NCBI GenBank assembly: GCA_009103225.1
Contig: RHPI01002438.1
Location: 1,150,812 to 1,214,811, forward strand
DNA length: 64,000 nt
Direction: 5' to 3'
Origin: Chlorokybus atmophyticus
Lineage: Eukaryota > Streptophyta > Chlorokybophyceae > Chlorokybales > Chlorokybaceae
This document shows, in pieces, positions 27,998-40,185 of this stretch. Position 1 is the first letter of the stretch. The number at the start of each line of letters is the position of its first letter. The notes beneath the pieces are model-generated. The model was not told where the DNA came from. It did not search any database and worked only from the letters and a program-made list of their open reading frames with translations. Made by a program: the position numbers and the translations under genes.

Positions 27998-29788
27998 CTA
28001 CAGCTCCTCTCCATCATCGCCTTGCACGTCATCATGGAATAAAGCACCACGCGCTGGGGCCTGTAGAGGAGACGCCGGAGCTTGCTCTTCCTCCTCCTCA
28101 AACAGTTGCACCAGCCAACCAAATGCCGCTTCTGCCTCAGCGAGCGGGTCACGAGCTGCTGTCTCTTGCGGCCGGCGCCGATTGGGATCTTTTTGGTATT
28201 CGACACAAGATGCAGTGCGGCGTTTCACAAGGGTGAATGGCTGGAGGGCTGCGTACCGTTGCCTCAACTCTCACTTCATTGACATGATCATAACGTTGAT
28301 TTCGCTGAGGTACTCTTTATATGTGTCGATACTAGCAGCTACAAGAGGGTCTCCATCCTTGCCTTTTAAAATGCGCTCCACTTGCGTAGTTTACAGGCAT
28401 GTCTTAATGGCATTGAAAGCAACTATTCACTGCAGCGCGTTTGCAAGCCTGTAATTTGGGGCTACAGCATTCCTCCATTGCTGGTGATTTCATTCAGAGT
28501 GCTCACCGTCAGCAACAGATATGGTGAGGTGGTTAACTGTCAGCTGCCGGCGACCACGTGTAGTGACGGCGTAAGACCAGCATTGCACGATCATTTGCCA
28601 GATTATGGGATTACCCCATTTACAGATGTATCTCCTCCGCTCCGGGTTTGCATTGTCGGTCACGTCAAATTTTCGTCATAACTTGTCTGAGAGTTATACC
28701 AACAAGGCATTAGTCACGATATAGCCAATTCAAGTTGAGCTTGCACTAGGCTAGAATAGTGCCTATGACTTACATTGGAGCGCGTTTTGCGCATTTGGGC
28801 TTTGGGATCTCGGGGTCCCCAACTCACTTGCGCTTGTCGATGTTAAACAGTGTCCACTTGTACTCCTTCTCAAGGACATGCTTGATCTTGGTGAGGTTTT
28901 TAAACCGAACCTGTGAAGCTTTCTTCAAGGCGACACTCCAGTGGAAGGGGCACTCCTTGGGCGTCAAGTACACCTCATAAAACTTGGCTGCATCGGCCTC
29001 GTCGTTATGGTCGAAGCCAACTACCTGTCACGGGCATGTTGGTCAGTGTCACGGTGTAGTGAGGTCATGAAGCATTCACAGCACCTGACACATGATGTTA
29101 CGAATAGTGTCCTCCTTGGGATAGACGTGGCTCTCTACCCGATGGTCGTTTACGATTTTAACGACGGCATTTCGCAAGTGCTGTTTACAAAAGAACAATC
29201 CATTACACACAGTCTCACAGTGTCGCAGTGTCACACAGTCCTTACCTTGTTGCCAATCTTCCACTTGCTTAAGGAAGGGTTGCTGACGGCCGAGGTTGCT
29301 ACGTCATGGCCAAATGTGTTTGGGTTGCGGGTTCCAATCGACCTCCTGCAAGCACAACCACGTGAGTCATGCTGTTAGCCATGAAAGATGCAACCCTCAC
29401 AGTCGAGCAAGAAGAACAACATGCACAGAGTTTCCAGAACGCATGCAGTGAGTCACTGTGCCAATCATGAAAGGAGCAAGCATCAAAGTTTGAAGTTGAG
29501 CAAGAAGCAACGTGCACAGTGCATTAAGAATGCATGCATTCTAGCTTGCCCTTGCGACTGCGGTGTCAGGTGGAGTTGTTGTGATGGGCTGGGCGTTAGC
29601 GCGGGGTCTTCCTGCACTTGGCTGGCCCAAAGTGGCTGCTGCTGGTTGGCGACAGTTGCCTGGTTGACCACTGGGGGCAATGTGGACTTGGGGCGCCGAC
29701 CTCCGCGACGAGGTGCACCCACAAATGGACCACGAGGCATCTCTCTAATAGTCGGATGCCGCCTGCTTGGCTGGTGGCGCTGCCGCAT
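27998..29788 (-). CDS. spliced gene of transposon type, unknown function
   Basis: Minus-strand exons with good signals: about 29788-29545 (basic, Pro/Gln-rich N-terminus), 29345-29246, 29180-29085 and 29024-28828; further exons are near 28690-28550 (KFDVTDNANPERRRYICKWG), 28370-28270 and 28265-27998 (acidic EEEEE stretch, end GDDGEEL). Exon 29024-28828 reads FDHNDEADAAKFYEVYLTPK and ends YKWTLFNIDKRK. I do not recognise a named domain. Its layout and two exons resemble the plus-strand accessory gene at 58762-59976 inside the CACTA-like transposon, so I infer an accessory gene of a DNA transposon. Exact ends and the links between the last exons are uncertain. Confidence 0.45.
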
Positions 29789-29988
29789 TTAACGCTGCCG
29801 CTGCCAGATGGCCCGCCAAAATGTACGAGGCGCGAAAACGAAACTGAGGCGGTTTTGAACGTCTGGTGTCTCGCGCTAGAGTTGCACTTGTAGTGCGTCC
29901 TTCTCTCCTATGGTTGATGGTACGACTTATGCATGCATACCACCTATGCTTTATACAATTAAGGGTAATAATGGCGTGGAGATAACAT

Positions 29989-30066
29989 CATGGTACGACA
30001 GAGGCACCTATCATCTAACCCCAGCCATTGGCGTACCATGGCTCCATCCATGGTACGACAGAGGCA
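29989..30066 (+). repeat. 18-bp motif repeated 60 bp apart
   Basis: CATGGTACGACAGAGGCA occurs at 29989-30006 and 30049-30066, with a partial copy at about 29917. It lies between two divergent spliced genes and may be shared promoter or subterminal transposon sequence. Confidence 0.8.
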
Positions 30067-30317
30067 TCGCTCGACCAGCCATAATGGGAGTTAACGTGCA
30101 CTCACTTAAACAGCTTCATTGATGGCGGGATGATGGCACGCAGGGGCATCAGGTCGATGATGGGACGAATGTCAGGCATAGTGGACCTGAATTCGATTAG
30201 GAGGCGGGAGACCAAGCGTAGACGGCGGCGGCGGCGGCGTGGCACATCCTGCAAGAAGTTGTGGTCGTAAGAGTTCAAGCAACGAAGCCAGCTAATCTTG
30301 GGCGCCACGTCATGGAT

Positions 30318-32067
30318 CATGGTAGGCGTGTGCAATGGGGCTGTCCAACATGCATCACCAACATTGGATATACCAGCAGGCAAGCCATCAAGGACCATCT
30401 TCACACAGCGAGCTGCTTGGTGGCTCGCTTTCGGCAACAAGGAGTGTATCAGGAGCTGCAGTCCTTGGAGCCCCTTGTCAGAACCATGCGGGACCAATTG
30501 CGACTGTGGGAACAAGCACAAAGGAATGTCGAGGTACGCTCAACACATGCATTTCCTTGCAAGAGCAATGTTTGTTTGGGGCGCAGTCCATGTTAACATG
30601 TAGCGTGGCTGCAAGCCTCCACTATTCACCCATACCCACCCCACAGTCAAGGCGACATTGCGGAAGCCAGAGCAGATAGACAGAGCTGGGCGGCGGTAAG
30701 TTGTTGCCAATCTCGCTGTGCATGTTGACTGCATGCACCTCCAATGCATGCCTACATTTGCATGCTAGGATGTGCGTGAGCGTGCGAAGTCGCGCGCGCG
30801 TGCTGAACGAAGTAGGCTGGGTTAGAGCATCGGAGCGCGTGGCCATTCGTCCGGCATTCAACAAATAGTGCATCAACCAGCAATAAGGCAGTCCATGCAA
30901 TCATTTGTGCATCAAGCAGCAATGCCGCAGGTGACTGTTCGAAATAACCAATTGATAACGGTGTGATGCAGTTACCTATTGCAATTGCAATGTCGCAAGC
31001 ATGCATCCAACCCACATGTGATTGGTTGACAGCAACACAGTGCACTGGATCCTGTTAGAGCTCTTATGCAAGCCTGCAGTCAATCCCATCACCTGGTCCT
31101 TCAATCCCACTTGCTAATGGGCGCGGCGGCAATGCGGCATCAGTTCAACATGCATGTTGGCCTATTGAATCCCGACATGTCCATTGGGACAGTGGCGCAT
31201 CCTGTGCCCATGGCTCACGAGCTCCGTGACGAGTCTGCGATTGAGGGTGGTGAGGAGAGTGCACCCAATACCACCTTGTTAGCCCCCAAGGCTTCCCCTG
31301 CTCCATGCAGCCCACGGGCCATTGAGGTAAGTTGCTGTCATTTATAAGGGTACCTTGGTAACTATGCATCAGGCACATGCATAAGCTTATATTCGTTCTT
31401 TGCAACATTGTGAGCCATCTTATTTTGGGTGCTATTGACAGCCCCCCTTGCTGCATGCACAAGTGGTCTCACCTGCCGCACCTACTCCCCTCGCAGCCAC
31501 AGCGCATCCACCTTCCGCGGCACCAGTCCTTCATGCACTGCCGTCTCCTCCACGAGCAGCACCGGTGATTGCGGGGTAACAATCCTTCTGAACGCAACCG
31601 GCAAGACCATAGCGTAATGCAACAACCGATGCGGCTGTTGCACCTACCTTACCCCACCTCCTGCAAGTTAAAGCCGGCAGTCTGCCCAAATGCTTAGGTA
31701 CTTTATCAGTCACTGTGACTCTTGCCATCGACAGTTGGGCACACCATTTGAGTGCTGTATGCGCATGCACCAGGGGTCACCACATGTCTGCGAGTCATCA
31801 CAGGAGCTGGCCGCAAACCGCATACGGCCACCAGTTATGCTAGGTGGCCAGCTCGCCTCATGGGACCACTTCAATGCGCTAACGGATGATAATTGCTTCT
31901 ACCATTGTGTGTTTCGCGCCAAGCCATCTATAGCGCAAAGTGTTCTAGATGAGCACAAGTGCCCCAGCTCGAGCAAATTTTGGGCCATGATGGACACCAT
32001 GGATGACGACGGCAGGGGGGACACTCTCCGCAAAATCACCGCCAGGCTGTCGATGCAGGCGTGGTGA
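30318..32067 (+). CDS. spliced gene with C2HC-like finger, truncated by element 2 region
   Basis: Plus-strand exons suggested by frame and splice sites: about 30318-30534 (CPTCITNIGYTSRQAIKDHL, then a predicted helical stretch LEPLVRTMRDQLRLWEQAQ, donor GAG|GTACGC), 31066-31326 (donor GAG|GTAAGT), 31441-31575 (Pro/Ala-rich) and 31694-32067 (HCDSCHRQLGTPFECC, SWDHFNALTDDNCFYHC; stop at 32065). The N-terminal CX2C...HX5C resembles zinc-finger starts of DNA transposases, but I see no catalytic domain. Element 2 lies 27 bp beyond the stop, so the original 3' part may have been displaced. Function unknown. Confidence 0.4.
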
Positions 32068-32093
32068 GCAAACTTCTGCAGAGCCACTAGTGC

Positions 32094-32510
32094 TGTAACA
32101 GTTAAGGCCAAATTTCGTGATTTTCATGGCCATTTTAGGCCTTATTGTGAGGTATTATGTTTTTCATGACTTGTGGCGGATATCGGCGAGTTGCGAGTCT
32201 GCCGGAGATATCGACCGGCCCAGGGCCTGTCTGGAAGACGCCGAAAAACGGAGGGCTAGTCGAGATGGGCTCGACCAGATTTTTGGAAGGGCCTGGCGCC
32301 AAGTAGTATAACCTGATTATATGAGCAGCAAATGAGGAGATCTTTGGTGCGTCTAGAAGTGTACTACTAAGATTCTGCAAGAGCATTTTAGTTTCTAGTT
32401 CCGTCTAGCGCTAGAACCTTCTAGACAGTAGCATGTGCAGACTGGTAGGTATAAAAGTGACATTCTGCAATTTGCAATACAACCTTTAGCTCCCTAGTTT
32501 CTTGTGTGCA
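32094..32510 (+). repeat. Element 2 5' LTR
   Basis: Starts TGTAACAG; homologous to the element 1 LTRs with many substitutions, so this copy is older or from another subfamily. TATAAAAG is near 32451. The right end is set at TGTGTGCA (32510) by analogy with element 1; 32481 is the alternative. Confidence 0.85.
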
Positions 32511-32796
32511 AGCTTGGTGGTGCTTAGCAGGGGTTGCTAGCGTGTGTCCACTGGTGTGTGCTTACTTGTGTGATGATACAAGCGCTACACAAGTCGGTGT
32601 GTAGCTTCAAGCGCATGCGCGTGCATACGCGATTGGCGGGGCGCGCGTGTGTGCTTGGCAGAGGGGGCAAGGTTCAGGTGTGAATACCGTGTCTTGGTGA
32701 GAAGGTTGTTGATTGGACCAACTCATAGGTGACAAGGCACGAGCACCGTCACAACTCGTATCGGAGCACGGTTTACAAAGGTGAGAGCGGAAGTGT

Positions 32797-33849
32797 GTGG
32801 GCGTTTACACTTTTCATTCGGAAGCGGAGTGTAGTGTGTTAGTGGAGATGAAGGATGCTCGCATGGAAGAGCTTCAAACTGCCATCTTAGCATTGACGAA
32901 AGAGCTTCATCACACTCAAGCGGCGGCACAAGCACAACTCGAGGCGTATGAGCATGCGATGGCGCGCGTGCATGTGAAAATGCCAAATCCCAAGCCATTC
33001 AAGGGTCAACGTGATGGAGATGCAGTGGGTGAATGGATTTTTCAAGTATTGTCTTGGTTGAAGCTCACGGAGGTGCCCACGCATCTGTACGTGGAGGTTG
33101 CAGCGACATTGCTTGAAGGTGCAGCACTTGTATGGTGGAGACATCGTTGTACGCGTGTTGCAAGTGGGTTGGCGCTACCATTGACCACCATGAAAGAGTT
33201 GGCAATGGAGGTCAGGCATCAATTTGTTCCCGTTGAGAGCGTGAAGGCCGCACGCGACAAACTTGCAGCCCTCGTGCAAATGGGGTCGGTGATGGCGTAC
33301 ACGGCTGCGTTTCAGCGATTGGTGATGTCCATACCCAATATGGCCGAGGAGAAGCAGCTGAACAGGTATACACGTGGTTTTAAACCTTTGGGGCATAAAA
33401 AAGTGGAGCTACGGGACCCGAGGACACTCGCGGAGGCTATACGCATCGCAGAGCGTCTCGACGCGTTGTACTTCAAGTCCACCACAAGAAACACTGACTG
33501 GAGGCAAAGGCATGGTGATCAGCCCCGGGGAGGCTTTCAACATGCATGGAGACGAGGAGAACCAAGTTTAGCACTTGCCACTGGAGGTGGAGCCGACTCT
33601 GAGCCTGCACCAATGGAGGTGGGTGCCATACACACGCATGGAAGTGAGGCGAAGCACGGCGGACGTGGTGAAAGAGGTAAAGGTGTGCACAAGTGTTATG
33701 CATGTGGGCCGACGGAGCATTTGGCGTACGGATGCCCCAAACGAAGCACGCAAAGGCCAACACCGGATGGCAACCCTCGCCGTGATCGTCGCGTCAACAC
33801 CATGGAGCAAATGGCGTGGAGCAGGAAAACGACTTCCCCCAGTAGGTGA
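32797..33849 (+). CDS. gag: Element 2 gag polyprotein
   Basis: An open frame of 350 residues. The conserved start is probably MKDARMEELQ at 32848, matching element 1; the frame opens at 32797. Contains a helical N-terminus rich in Ala/Gln, capsid-like GAALVWWRHRCTRVASG, LNRYTRGFKPLG, and the zinc knuckle CGPTEHLAYGC. Gag would form the particle that packages element RNA. It ends at a TGA only because of one extra C in a C-run near 33839; without that base the frame would run on into protease. Confidence 0.9.
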   Translation: MGVYTFHSEAECSVLVEMKDARMEELQTAILALTKELHHTQAAAQAQLEAYEHAMARVHVKMPNPKPFKGQRDGDAVGEWIFQVLSWLKLTEVPTHLYVEVAATLLEGAALVWWRHRCTRVASGLALPLTTMKELAMEVRHQFVPVESVKAARDKLAALVQMGSVMAYTAAFQRLVMSIPNMAEEKQLNRYTRGFKPLGHKKVELRDPRTLAEAIRIAERLDALYFKSTTRNTDWRQRHGDQPRGGFQHAWRRGEPSLALATGGGADSEPAPMEVGAIHTHGSEAKHGGRGERGKGVHKCYACGPTEHLAYGCPKRSTQRPTPDGNPRRDRRVNTMEQMAWSRKTTSPSR

Positions 33850-35990
33850 GGAGGCTACTGCTGGGAATGGGAAGGAGCCTCATGCACGGAGGGATGCTGT
33901 GACATTTCCATCAAGGAAGCAAGAGAATATGGCTATGAACGCGCCAACGGTGGTGAGTTATGCAAAGGAGACAACAAGGTATTTCAGGCTTCGAGCACAC
34001 ATTTGCGATGACCAACGACGATGGAGAGAGTGTAAGCTCACGATTGATAGCGGTGCCAGTAGCAACTTTATGAGTTTTGTTATTGCGCGGCGTTACGGTT
34101 GGCTTTCATCATTACGAGGAGGTGAAGTGAAGGTCGCTGATGGAGAGCCACCCTCTGGAGGTAATGGCGCTGCGTTTATGACCAGAGAGTTGTGCGTTCG
34201 CATTGGGAAGATGAAGGAGAACATGCGATTTTACTGCATCACCTTACGGAACGCGTTTGACGGGATTTTGGGACTACCGTGGCTATGGCAACATAATCCA
34301 TCCTTTAATAGGAGGAAGCGCGTGCTCACCATCGAACGAATCGGTGGAGAGTCCATTCAAGGCATGCGCGCATGCCCTGTTGAACAGGAAGATCGCTTTG
34401 TGGAAAGCAAGAGAGATTATGCCATAGCTGCGTCGGACGTCATCGCGGCACGGCACGCTCAATCAGGTGGTACGACAATTTCCCAGATCTCTTATGTGCA
34501 ATTGAGGAAGTTATTGTCTCCACGGAAGGCAAAGGCTGCATGGTTGTGCGTGGTGCGCGAAAACACTGCAAAGTCAGCACCGGAGCTGAGTGACGGTGTT
34601 AAGATGGCTACGATGAACCCCGAAGTGTGTAAACTTGTTAAAGAATACCAAGATATCATGGTGGACGAACTTCCATCTGGTCTACCACCTCCACGGAGCG
34701 TAGACCACCGTGTGGAGCTGATTGAGGGCGTGCACAAGCCACCGTATCGACCCGTATGCAAGTTGTCACCTTTGGAGCTAGAAGAGACCGAGAGGCATGT
34801 GGCGGATTTGCTGAAAAGAGGCTACATCAGGCCTAGTAAGTCCCCTTATGGTGCACCTATTTTGCTTGTACGAAAGAAGAACAGGAGCTTGCGCATGTGT
34901 GTCGACTACCGAGCTCTCAACAACATCACGAAGAGGAATTGCTTTCCACTCCCACGCATCGACGAGTTGCTGGAGCAATTGCAAGGTGCGCAGTACTTCA
35001 CAACACTTGATCTTGCTTGGAGGTTAGCACAAAATCCGCATCGCGCCCGACGACGTGGAGAGAACAGCTTTTGACACACGTTATGGGCACTACGAGTGAT
35101 TGGTCATGTCCTTCGAACTTACGAACGCGCCGGCAACATTTCAAACGCTAATGAACAGCGTTTTCGCTGACTTGATTGGTAAGGGAGTCCTTGTGTAACT
35201 CGACAACATTTTGGTGTACACAAAGACAAAGGAGGAGCACGTGGCACTTCTACGGCGCGTGTTGCAGCGTTTGCGCGAACACGAGTTGTACGCCTAGCTG
35301 CAAAAGTGCAAATTCTTGCTTCGAGAGGTGGAGTACCTAGGCCACATCGTGTCGCATGAAGGCATCAAGCCGGACCCCAACAAAGTGCAGGTGGTGCGCG
35401 AGTGGGCTGCCCCGACCAACGTAAAAGAGGTGATGTCTTTTTTAGGCCTTGCAGGGTATTATCGCACATAGCTGCTCCCTTGACTGCCCTACTCAAGAAG
35501 GGAAAGCCTTGGAGCTGGTCAGCAACAGAGGAACACGCATTTGCTGCGTTGAAGAAGGCGCTGACGGAGGCATCAGACCTGGCTCACCCCGACATGGAAA
35601 AGACATTTAATTTGGCTTGCGACACGTCCAACATAGCCGTAGGAGCTGTTTTAAAGCAAGACCATGGCAACGGCCTTCAACCGTTAGCATTTTTTAGCAA
35701 GAAGATGAGTGGTGCGGAGCTGAATTACCCCGTGCACGAGAAGGAACTTTTGGCGCAAGTAATGGCGCTACGACAATGGCGGTGTTTTTTGAAAGGCAAA
35801 AAGTTCGTGCTTAAGACGATTACTCTCCACTGAGGTACCTACAAAGACAACCTCATTCAAGTCGCAGACAAGCACGATGGCTGAAGTTCTTTCAACTTTT
35901 TGACTTCGATATCAAGTACAAGCCCCGTACGTCAAATGGTATTGCTGACGCGCTTAGCCGGCTTAATGCAATTGACGCACTCGCTCAAGT
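33840..35990 (+). pseudogene. pol: Element 2 pol fragment: protease, RT, RNase H
   Basis: Protease (LTIDSGASSNF) and the RT start ([38 protein letters not shown]) are open to about 35074. There a small insertion in the GGYHQ-equivalent region shifts the frame. RT continues with a stop replacing the Tyr of the YLDD site (near 35197), further stops, and a roughly 20-bp deletion near 35463. RNase H is partly open from 35402 to 35833. The copy is inactive. Confidence 0.88.
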
Positions 35991-36505
35991 ACCATTATAG
36001 GTACCATCGTAGGTACCATCGTAGCTGAACCGTTCTGGCTTAGCTCGAACTGCATCGAGCTCCAACGGCTCTATTGCTTGAACTCACAACTAGTCGCTGC
36101 TCTAGGACTGCACAATTGTAAGTAGATGCAGCTGTACTATAAGTAGCAAACTTAGTGCCATTGTTACTTAGCAAAACTGTGAGTATGAAGCAAGGACTGA
36201 GCAACGCCCCAACCTCTGCAATACAAGGACTACACGTGAGCTTGGTGTGTTTGTGACTGTTGTGTGTTGTGTATGGATGCGGAGCACACACATACACATT
36301 GCATTTGCCGCACACACTAGCTGCGCGTGCTTGCATTGTGCATACATACGCATCAATCAGGATCTGCTATCACTCTTGATAGTAGCACTCGTAGCTCTTA
36401 CTTAACATGGACACACACACACACGCACACATACGCGTGCATCTTGCTATCGTGGGAAGGCCCTGTGAGCAACGCACCTACGTAGGTGGCTTGTTGACTT
36501 ACAGC
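35990..36505 (+). repeat. Element 3 left terminal repeat
   Basis: Matches 39670-40185 through GGCTCTATYGCTTGAACTCA, GAGCAACGCCCCAACCTCTG and ATCTTGCTATCGTGGGAAGG. It includes CACACA-rich and TGTGTTGTGTATGG segments. Confidence 0.85.
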
Positions 36506-36580
36506 CTTGCTCCCTTCTACATTAATAGTAGATCACTCTTGCACGCATAGTGCACCTCACATCTCACCGCACTTGCACGA

Positions 36581-38302
36581 GTGCGTACGAGTAGGGTTGG
36601 CATCATCATCCTGGAGAGAGCAGCAGCAGGGACAAGCTGGGAGAACGACGAGTACCTTCGCACTACACCTGCAGCTCCAGTCAAGGACGGTCGCAGCAGC
36701 TTCTGTAGCTGGGAAGACAACGAGCGCCTCTATACTACACCTGCACCCCCTGCCCAAGAGACGGTTGTCGCCTTCCCCAGCTTGTCGTCAACACTGTGCA
36801 ACACATCCACCTCACACCTCCACCCGTCTCGCGTCTCCCTCGACATGGCTATTGCCCTTACTGCGCCACCACCTCTTTCCTTCTCTGGTCGCCCCAACAC
36901 GCTGCCTCTGGACGAGTTTGTCATCAAGTTGGATTCCGAGCTGCTCCTACACAAAGAACGCAGCCGTTGGTGGTCGGAGGAGTTGTCCTTCAAGATGGCA
37001 GTCATGTACCTCGACGAGGAAGCACACCATGTGTGGCGCTCAGTCGCGGCTCGCTACGGCATTGGCGGATACTGCACTCTACACTCCGAGGCAGCCTCCA
37101 CGACACCGCCATTGTCCACGCTCAGCCCGGCAACTCCTGCACCAGCCTCTCGGCACACCAACACCGCCGCTGGCTCACTTGTGGGCGCACCAATCATCAA
37201 CATTTCGGTGCAACACACTGAGTTTCCCATGAGAGACCTCTACACGGCCTTGCGTCGCACCTTTCCTCCATCCACTTGAGAGAAGGTAGCTGACCTTTGC
37301 CACTTTCAACGTCGAGACGATAAAGACGCGTTGCGGATGTATCATCGGCTGATGTCTCTCCTCAAGGACACGGACTACCGCATCCTAAGCGACGAAGCCG
37401 CGGCCGTCATCTACGTGTCTCATAGGCCGAGCTGTCCAACATGGTGGACACTGCTCTCAGCAACACCCGACCACAAGGCTTCTCCTTACGCCAAGCCTTC
37501 GAAGTGACCTTGCACCTGCATCAGCGCCAAGTGTGGAGAAGCGCCATGCTTGAGATGCATCAGAGCCCTCGCCGAGCTGATCTCAACACCAACTCCTTCC
37601 CTCACGAGGACACTGACGCAGCAGCTGCGTCGTCACCGAGTTCTTCGCCATGGGCTGCTCACGCAGCATGAGGACATGCTCCGCACGTGTCTTCGGTGTG
37701 GCCTTGAAGACCACACAGCCAGGGAGTGCACCGAGAGGTGGGCTGCTCTATGCTGCGCCTACTGCGGCAAGAACGGCCATCTCGAGTCAGTGTGCTTCTC
37801 TCAGCGTCCTCATCTCCGCCAGCGACAACATGGTGGTGCTCTTGCGCCTGTGTGGACGAGGATGACCGCTACAGCGACAATGGCGAGCATGACGAGGATG
37901 ACTCCTCCAGCAACGCTGATGACCATGAAGAGGACAACCCCTACAGCGACGCTGATGACCGTCAAGGATGGCCCCTATGACGACGACGTCGTTGACGATG
38001 ATGACGAAGAGTTGTCACCCGCGCCCGTGTCTGCTGGCACCCCACGCGCAGCAACCGTAGCGCTCCAATGTGCTCGCGTGCTAGCCTCCCATGTTGATGA
38101 TGACATCTTCGACGCCATCGCCGTGCTCACCGCCAAGGTAGCACAGCTGGAAGCACTTGTGGATGCACGTCGCCACTCGTATCGTGCATGCTACACCGCC
38201 ACACGCCAGTGCAGCTATGGGACCACGATTCCACGCACTTTCGAGGACAATGGTCGAGACACCACGCGCACCAACACTCACACGCCATCACCGTCGTCGT
38301 GA
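36581..38302 (+). pseudogene. gag: Element 3 gag with two CCHC knuckles, broken
   Basis: The plus frame from 36581 gives PLSFSGRPNTLPLDEFVIKL and MAVMYLDEEAHHVWRS, with a stop at 37279 inside coding sequence. After a frameshift near 37420, ALSNTRPQGFSLRQAFEV continues, then the frame from 37550 holds the knuckles CLRCGLEDHTAREC and CAYCGKNGHLESVC and an acidic DDDDEEL stretch. The segment around TRPQGFSL matches the element 6 gag (TRPQGYSLLQAF). Confidence 0.75.
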
Positions 38303-38619
38303 AGTGGACAGTTGCAGCAACAGCTGCAGGGCTGCATCACACGCAGCCTCGGCAACGACATCATCGCCGACACTGTCACCACGCACTTCCGAAGCACCAG
38401 CACCGTCACCAACTCTGTCCTTGCAGCCCGTCAACTCTGTCGGCGCTGTCCTCCCTTGCAGCCAGCCACTTGCTACACGCATCCACCACATCGGCGCCGT
38501 CTACGGCCGCGCCAAGCACCACGACGCAGCTACAGCTGCATCGTCACGACGACAACGCCGACACGCGCGTTGTTTCATCCTCCACAACGCTGCCAGCTCC
38601 AGAAGCACCGTCCCGTCGC

Positions 38620-39140
38620 CACCGCTGACCGTGCGCATCCACGCGCACCAGCCTGGTGACCTCCTTGCTGATCATGCACATACACACGCATACCAGCCCC
38701 ACAACGCTGCAGGCTTCACTTGCACCGTCCTCTCCGCTGCTGTGCACACACACGCACCAGCTCCTTGGCCTCGACGCTGACCGTACGCATCCACGCGCAC
38801 CAGCTCCGGCCTCCTCGCTGACGTGCGCATCCACGCGCACCAGCCCTTCAAGCCATCACAGGCACACACACCTGTACCGGCCTCGCTGACGTGCGCAACC
38901 ACGCGCACCAGCACTTCATCGCCGCAGGCACACACACCTGCGCCGGCCTCCTCGCTGCCGCATCCACGCGCGCCAGCTCTGCCCTTGCTGCAGGCACACA
39001 CATGCAATGGCGTCCTTAATCCCATGCGCATCCGCGCGCATCAGCTCCTCGGCGCTGCAAGTACACACCCCTGCACCGACCTCGTCGCTGTGCATCCACG
39101 CACACCAGCTTCTTCGGCGCGGCAGGCTCAACATCTGCAT
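38620..39140. repeat. degenerate GC-rich tandem repeat, period about 75-80 bp
   Basis: Repeated GCGCATCCACGCGCACCAGC followed by CACACACACCTG and GCCTCCTCGCTGACG, about seven units with indels. It gives His/Pro/Ala/Thr frames on both strands. Confidence 0.8.
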
Positions 39141-39294
39141 TGCCCTCTCCGTCTTCCGCGTCGCCGCAGTGGAAGCCATCACACCGACAACATCTGTCTG
39201 GGGGGTGACGTCCTCACCTCCGCTGCTCCGCGCATTCCCTTCGCTCCCGCGCATACACATGTGTTGAGCTTGTGCCAGAGGATCTAGCTACTAT

Positions 39295-39482
39295 TCAAGG
39301 GGGGTGGCTTGCTGCCTACATAGCTTCCTCTACACTTAGATATGCTGGGTGGGAGCTCTTCTCAGCTGCACGGATGTGTACAACAGCCCACGAGGCTGGC
39401 CTCTTTCCCCATCATGGCAATAGGGTTGGGAGCGACCTGGAGGGGCACACGACCCTGCCAGGCCCAACAGCTGTCATGCCAG
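39295..39482 (+). repeat. 185-bp repeat B, copy 1
   Basis: Begins GGTGGCTTGCTGCCTACATA and ends ACACGACCCTGCCAGGCCC. A second copy at 40165-40346 lies just beyond the right terminal repeat of element 3. Confidence 0.85.
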
Positions 39483-39669
39483 CGGTCCAGGGGGGGTCAA
39501 CTTCCTCGTCATGCCTACAGCCAGACATCGACCCGCGCTGTCATGCTATTCGTCAACATCCGCAAAGTCTCATCGACCATGCCTATAGCCAGGCATCCGC
39601 GCCTGCTATTTGCATGAGGACGACGCGCCGCACGTCGTACGACTGCCACGGCGGTTGTGAGTCGTGAGT

Positions 39670-40185
39670 CCCATCATAGGTACCGTCGTAGGTACCATCG
39701 TAGCTGTTCCGTTCTGGCTCAGCTCGATCTGCATCGAGTTCCAACGGCTCTATCGCTTGAACTCACAACTAGTCGCTGCTCTAGGACTGCACAATTGTAA
39801 GTAGATGCGGCTGTACTATAAGTAGCAGACTTAGCCCCATTGTTACTTAGCAAGACTGTGAGTACGAAGCAAGGACTGAGCAACGCCCCAACCTCTGCAA
39901 TACAAGGACTACACGTGAGCTTGGTGTGTTTGTGATTGTTGTGTGTTGTGTATGGATGCGGAGCACACACATACACATTGCATTTGCCGCACACACTAGC
40001 TGCGCGTGCTTGCATTGTTGTGCATACACACGCATCAGTCATGGTCTGCTATCACTCTTGATAGTAGCACTCATAGCTCTTACTGAACAGGGACACATAC
40101 ACACACGCACACACACGCGTGCATCTTGCTATCGTGGGAAGGCCCTGTGAGCAACGCACCTGCGTAGGTGGCTTGCTGCCTACAT
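39670..40185 (+). repeat. Element 3 right terminal repeat
   Basis: Second copy of 35990-36505, differing by scattered substitutions and a few 1-3 bp indels. Confidence 0.85.

Larger units (their letters stand above)
32094..35990 (+). mobile_element. Element 2: chromovirus of the element 1 family, 3' truncated
   Basis: 5' LTR, leader, gag, protease, RT and RNase H are present in plus orientation and align with element 1 throughout. Similarity stops after ..LNAIDALAQV, at the RNase H/integrase boundary. Integrase, chromodomain and 3' LTR are absent, and element 3 begins immediately. Confidence 0.92.
35990..40185 (+). mobile_element. Element 3: gag-only LTR element
   Basis: About 500 bp of nearly identical sequence at both ends surround a gag-like region and repeats, with no protease, RT or integrase. 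This fits a non-autonomous large LTR element mobilised by a related element; the gag resembles that of element 6. Priming sites are not clear and the exact ends are uncertain, because short GGTACCATCGTA repeats precede both copies. Confidence 0.65.
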
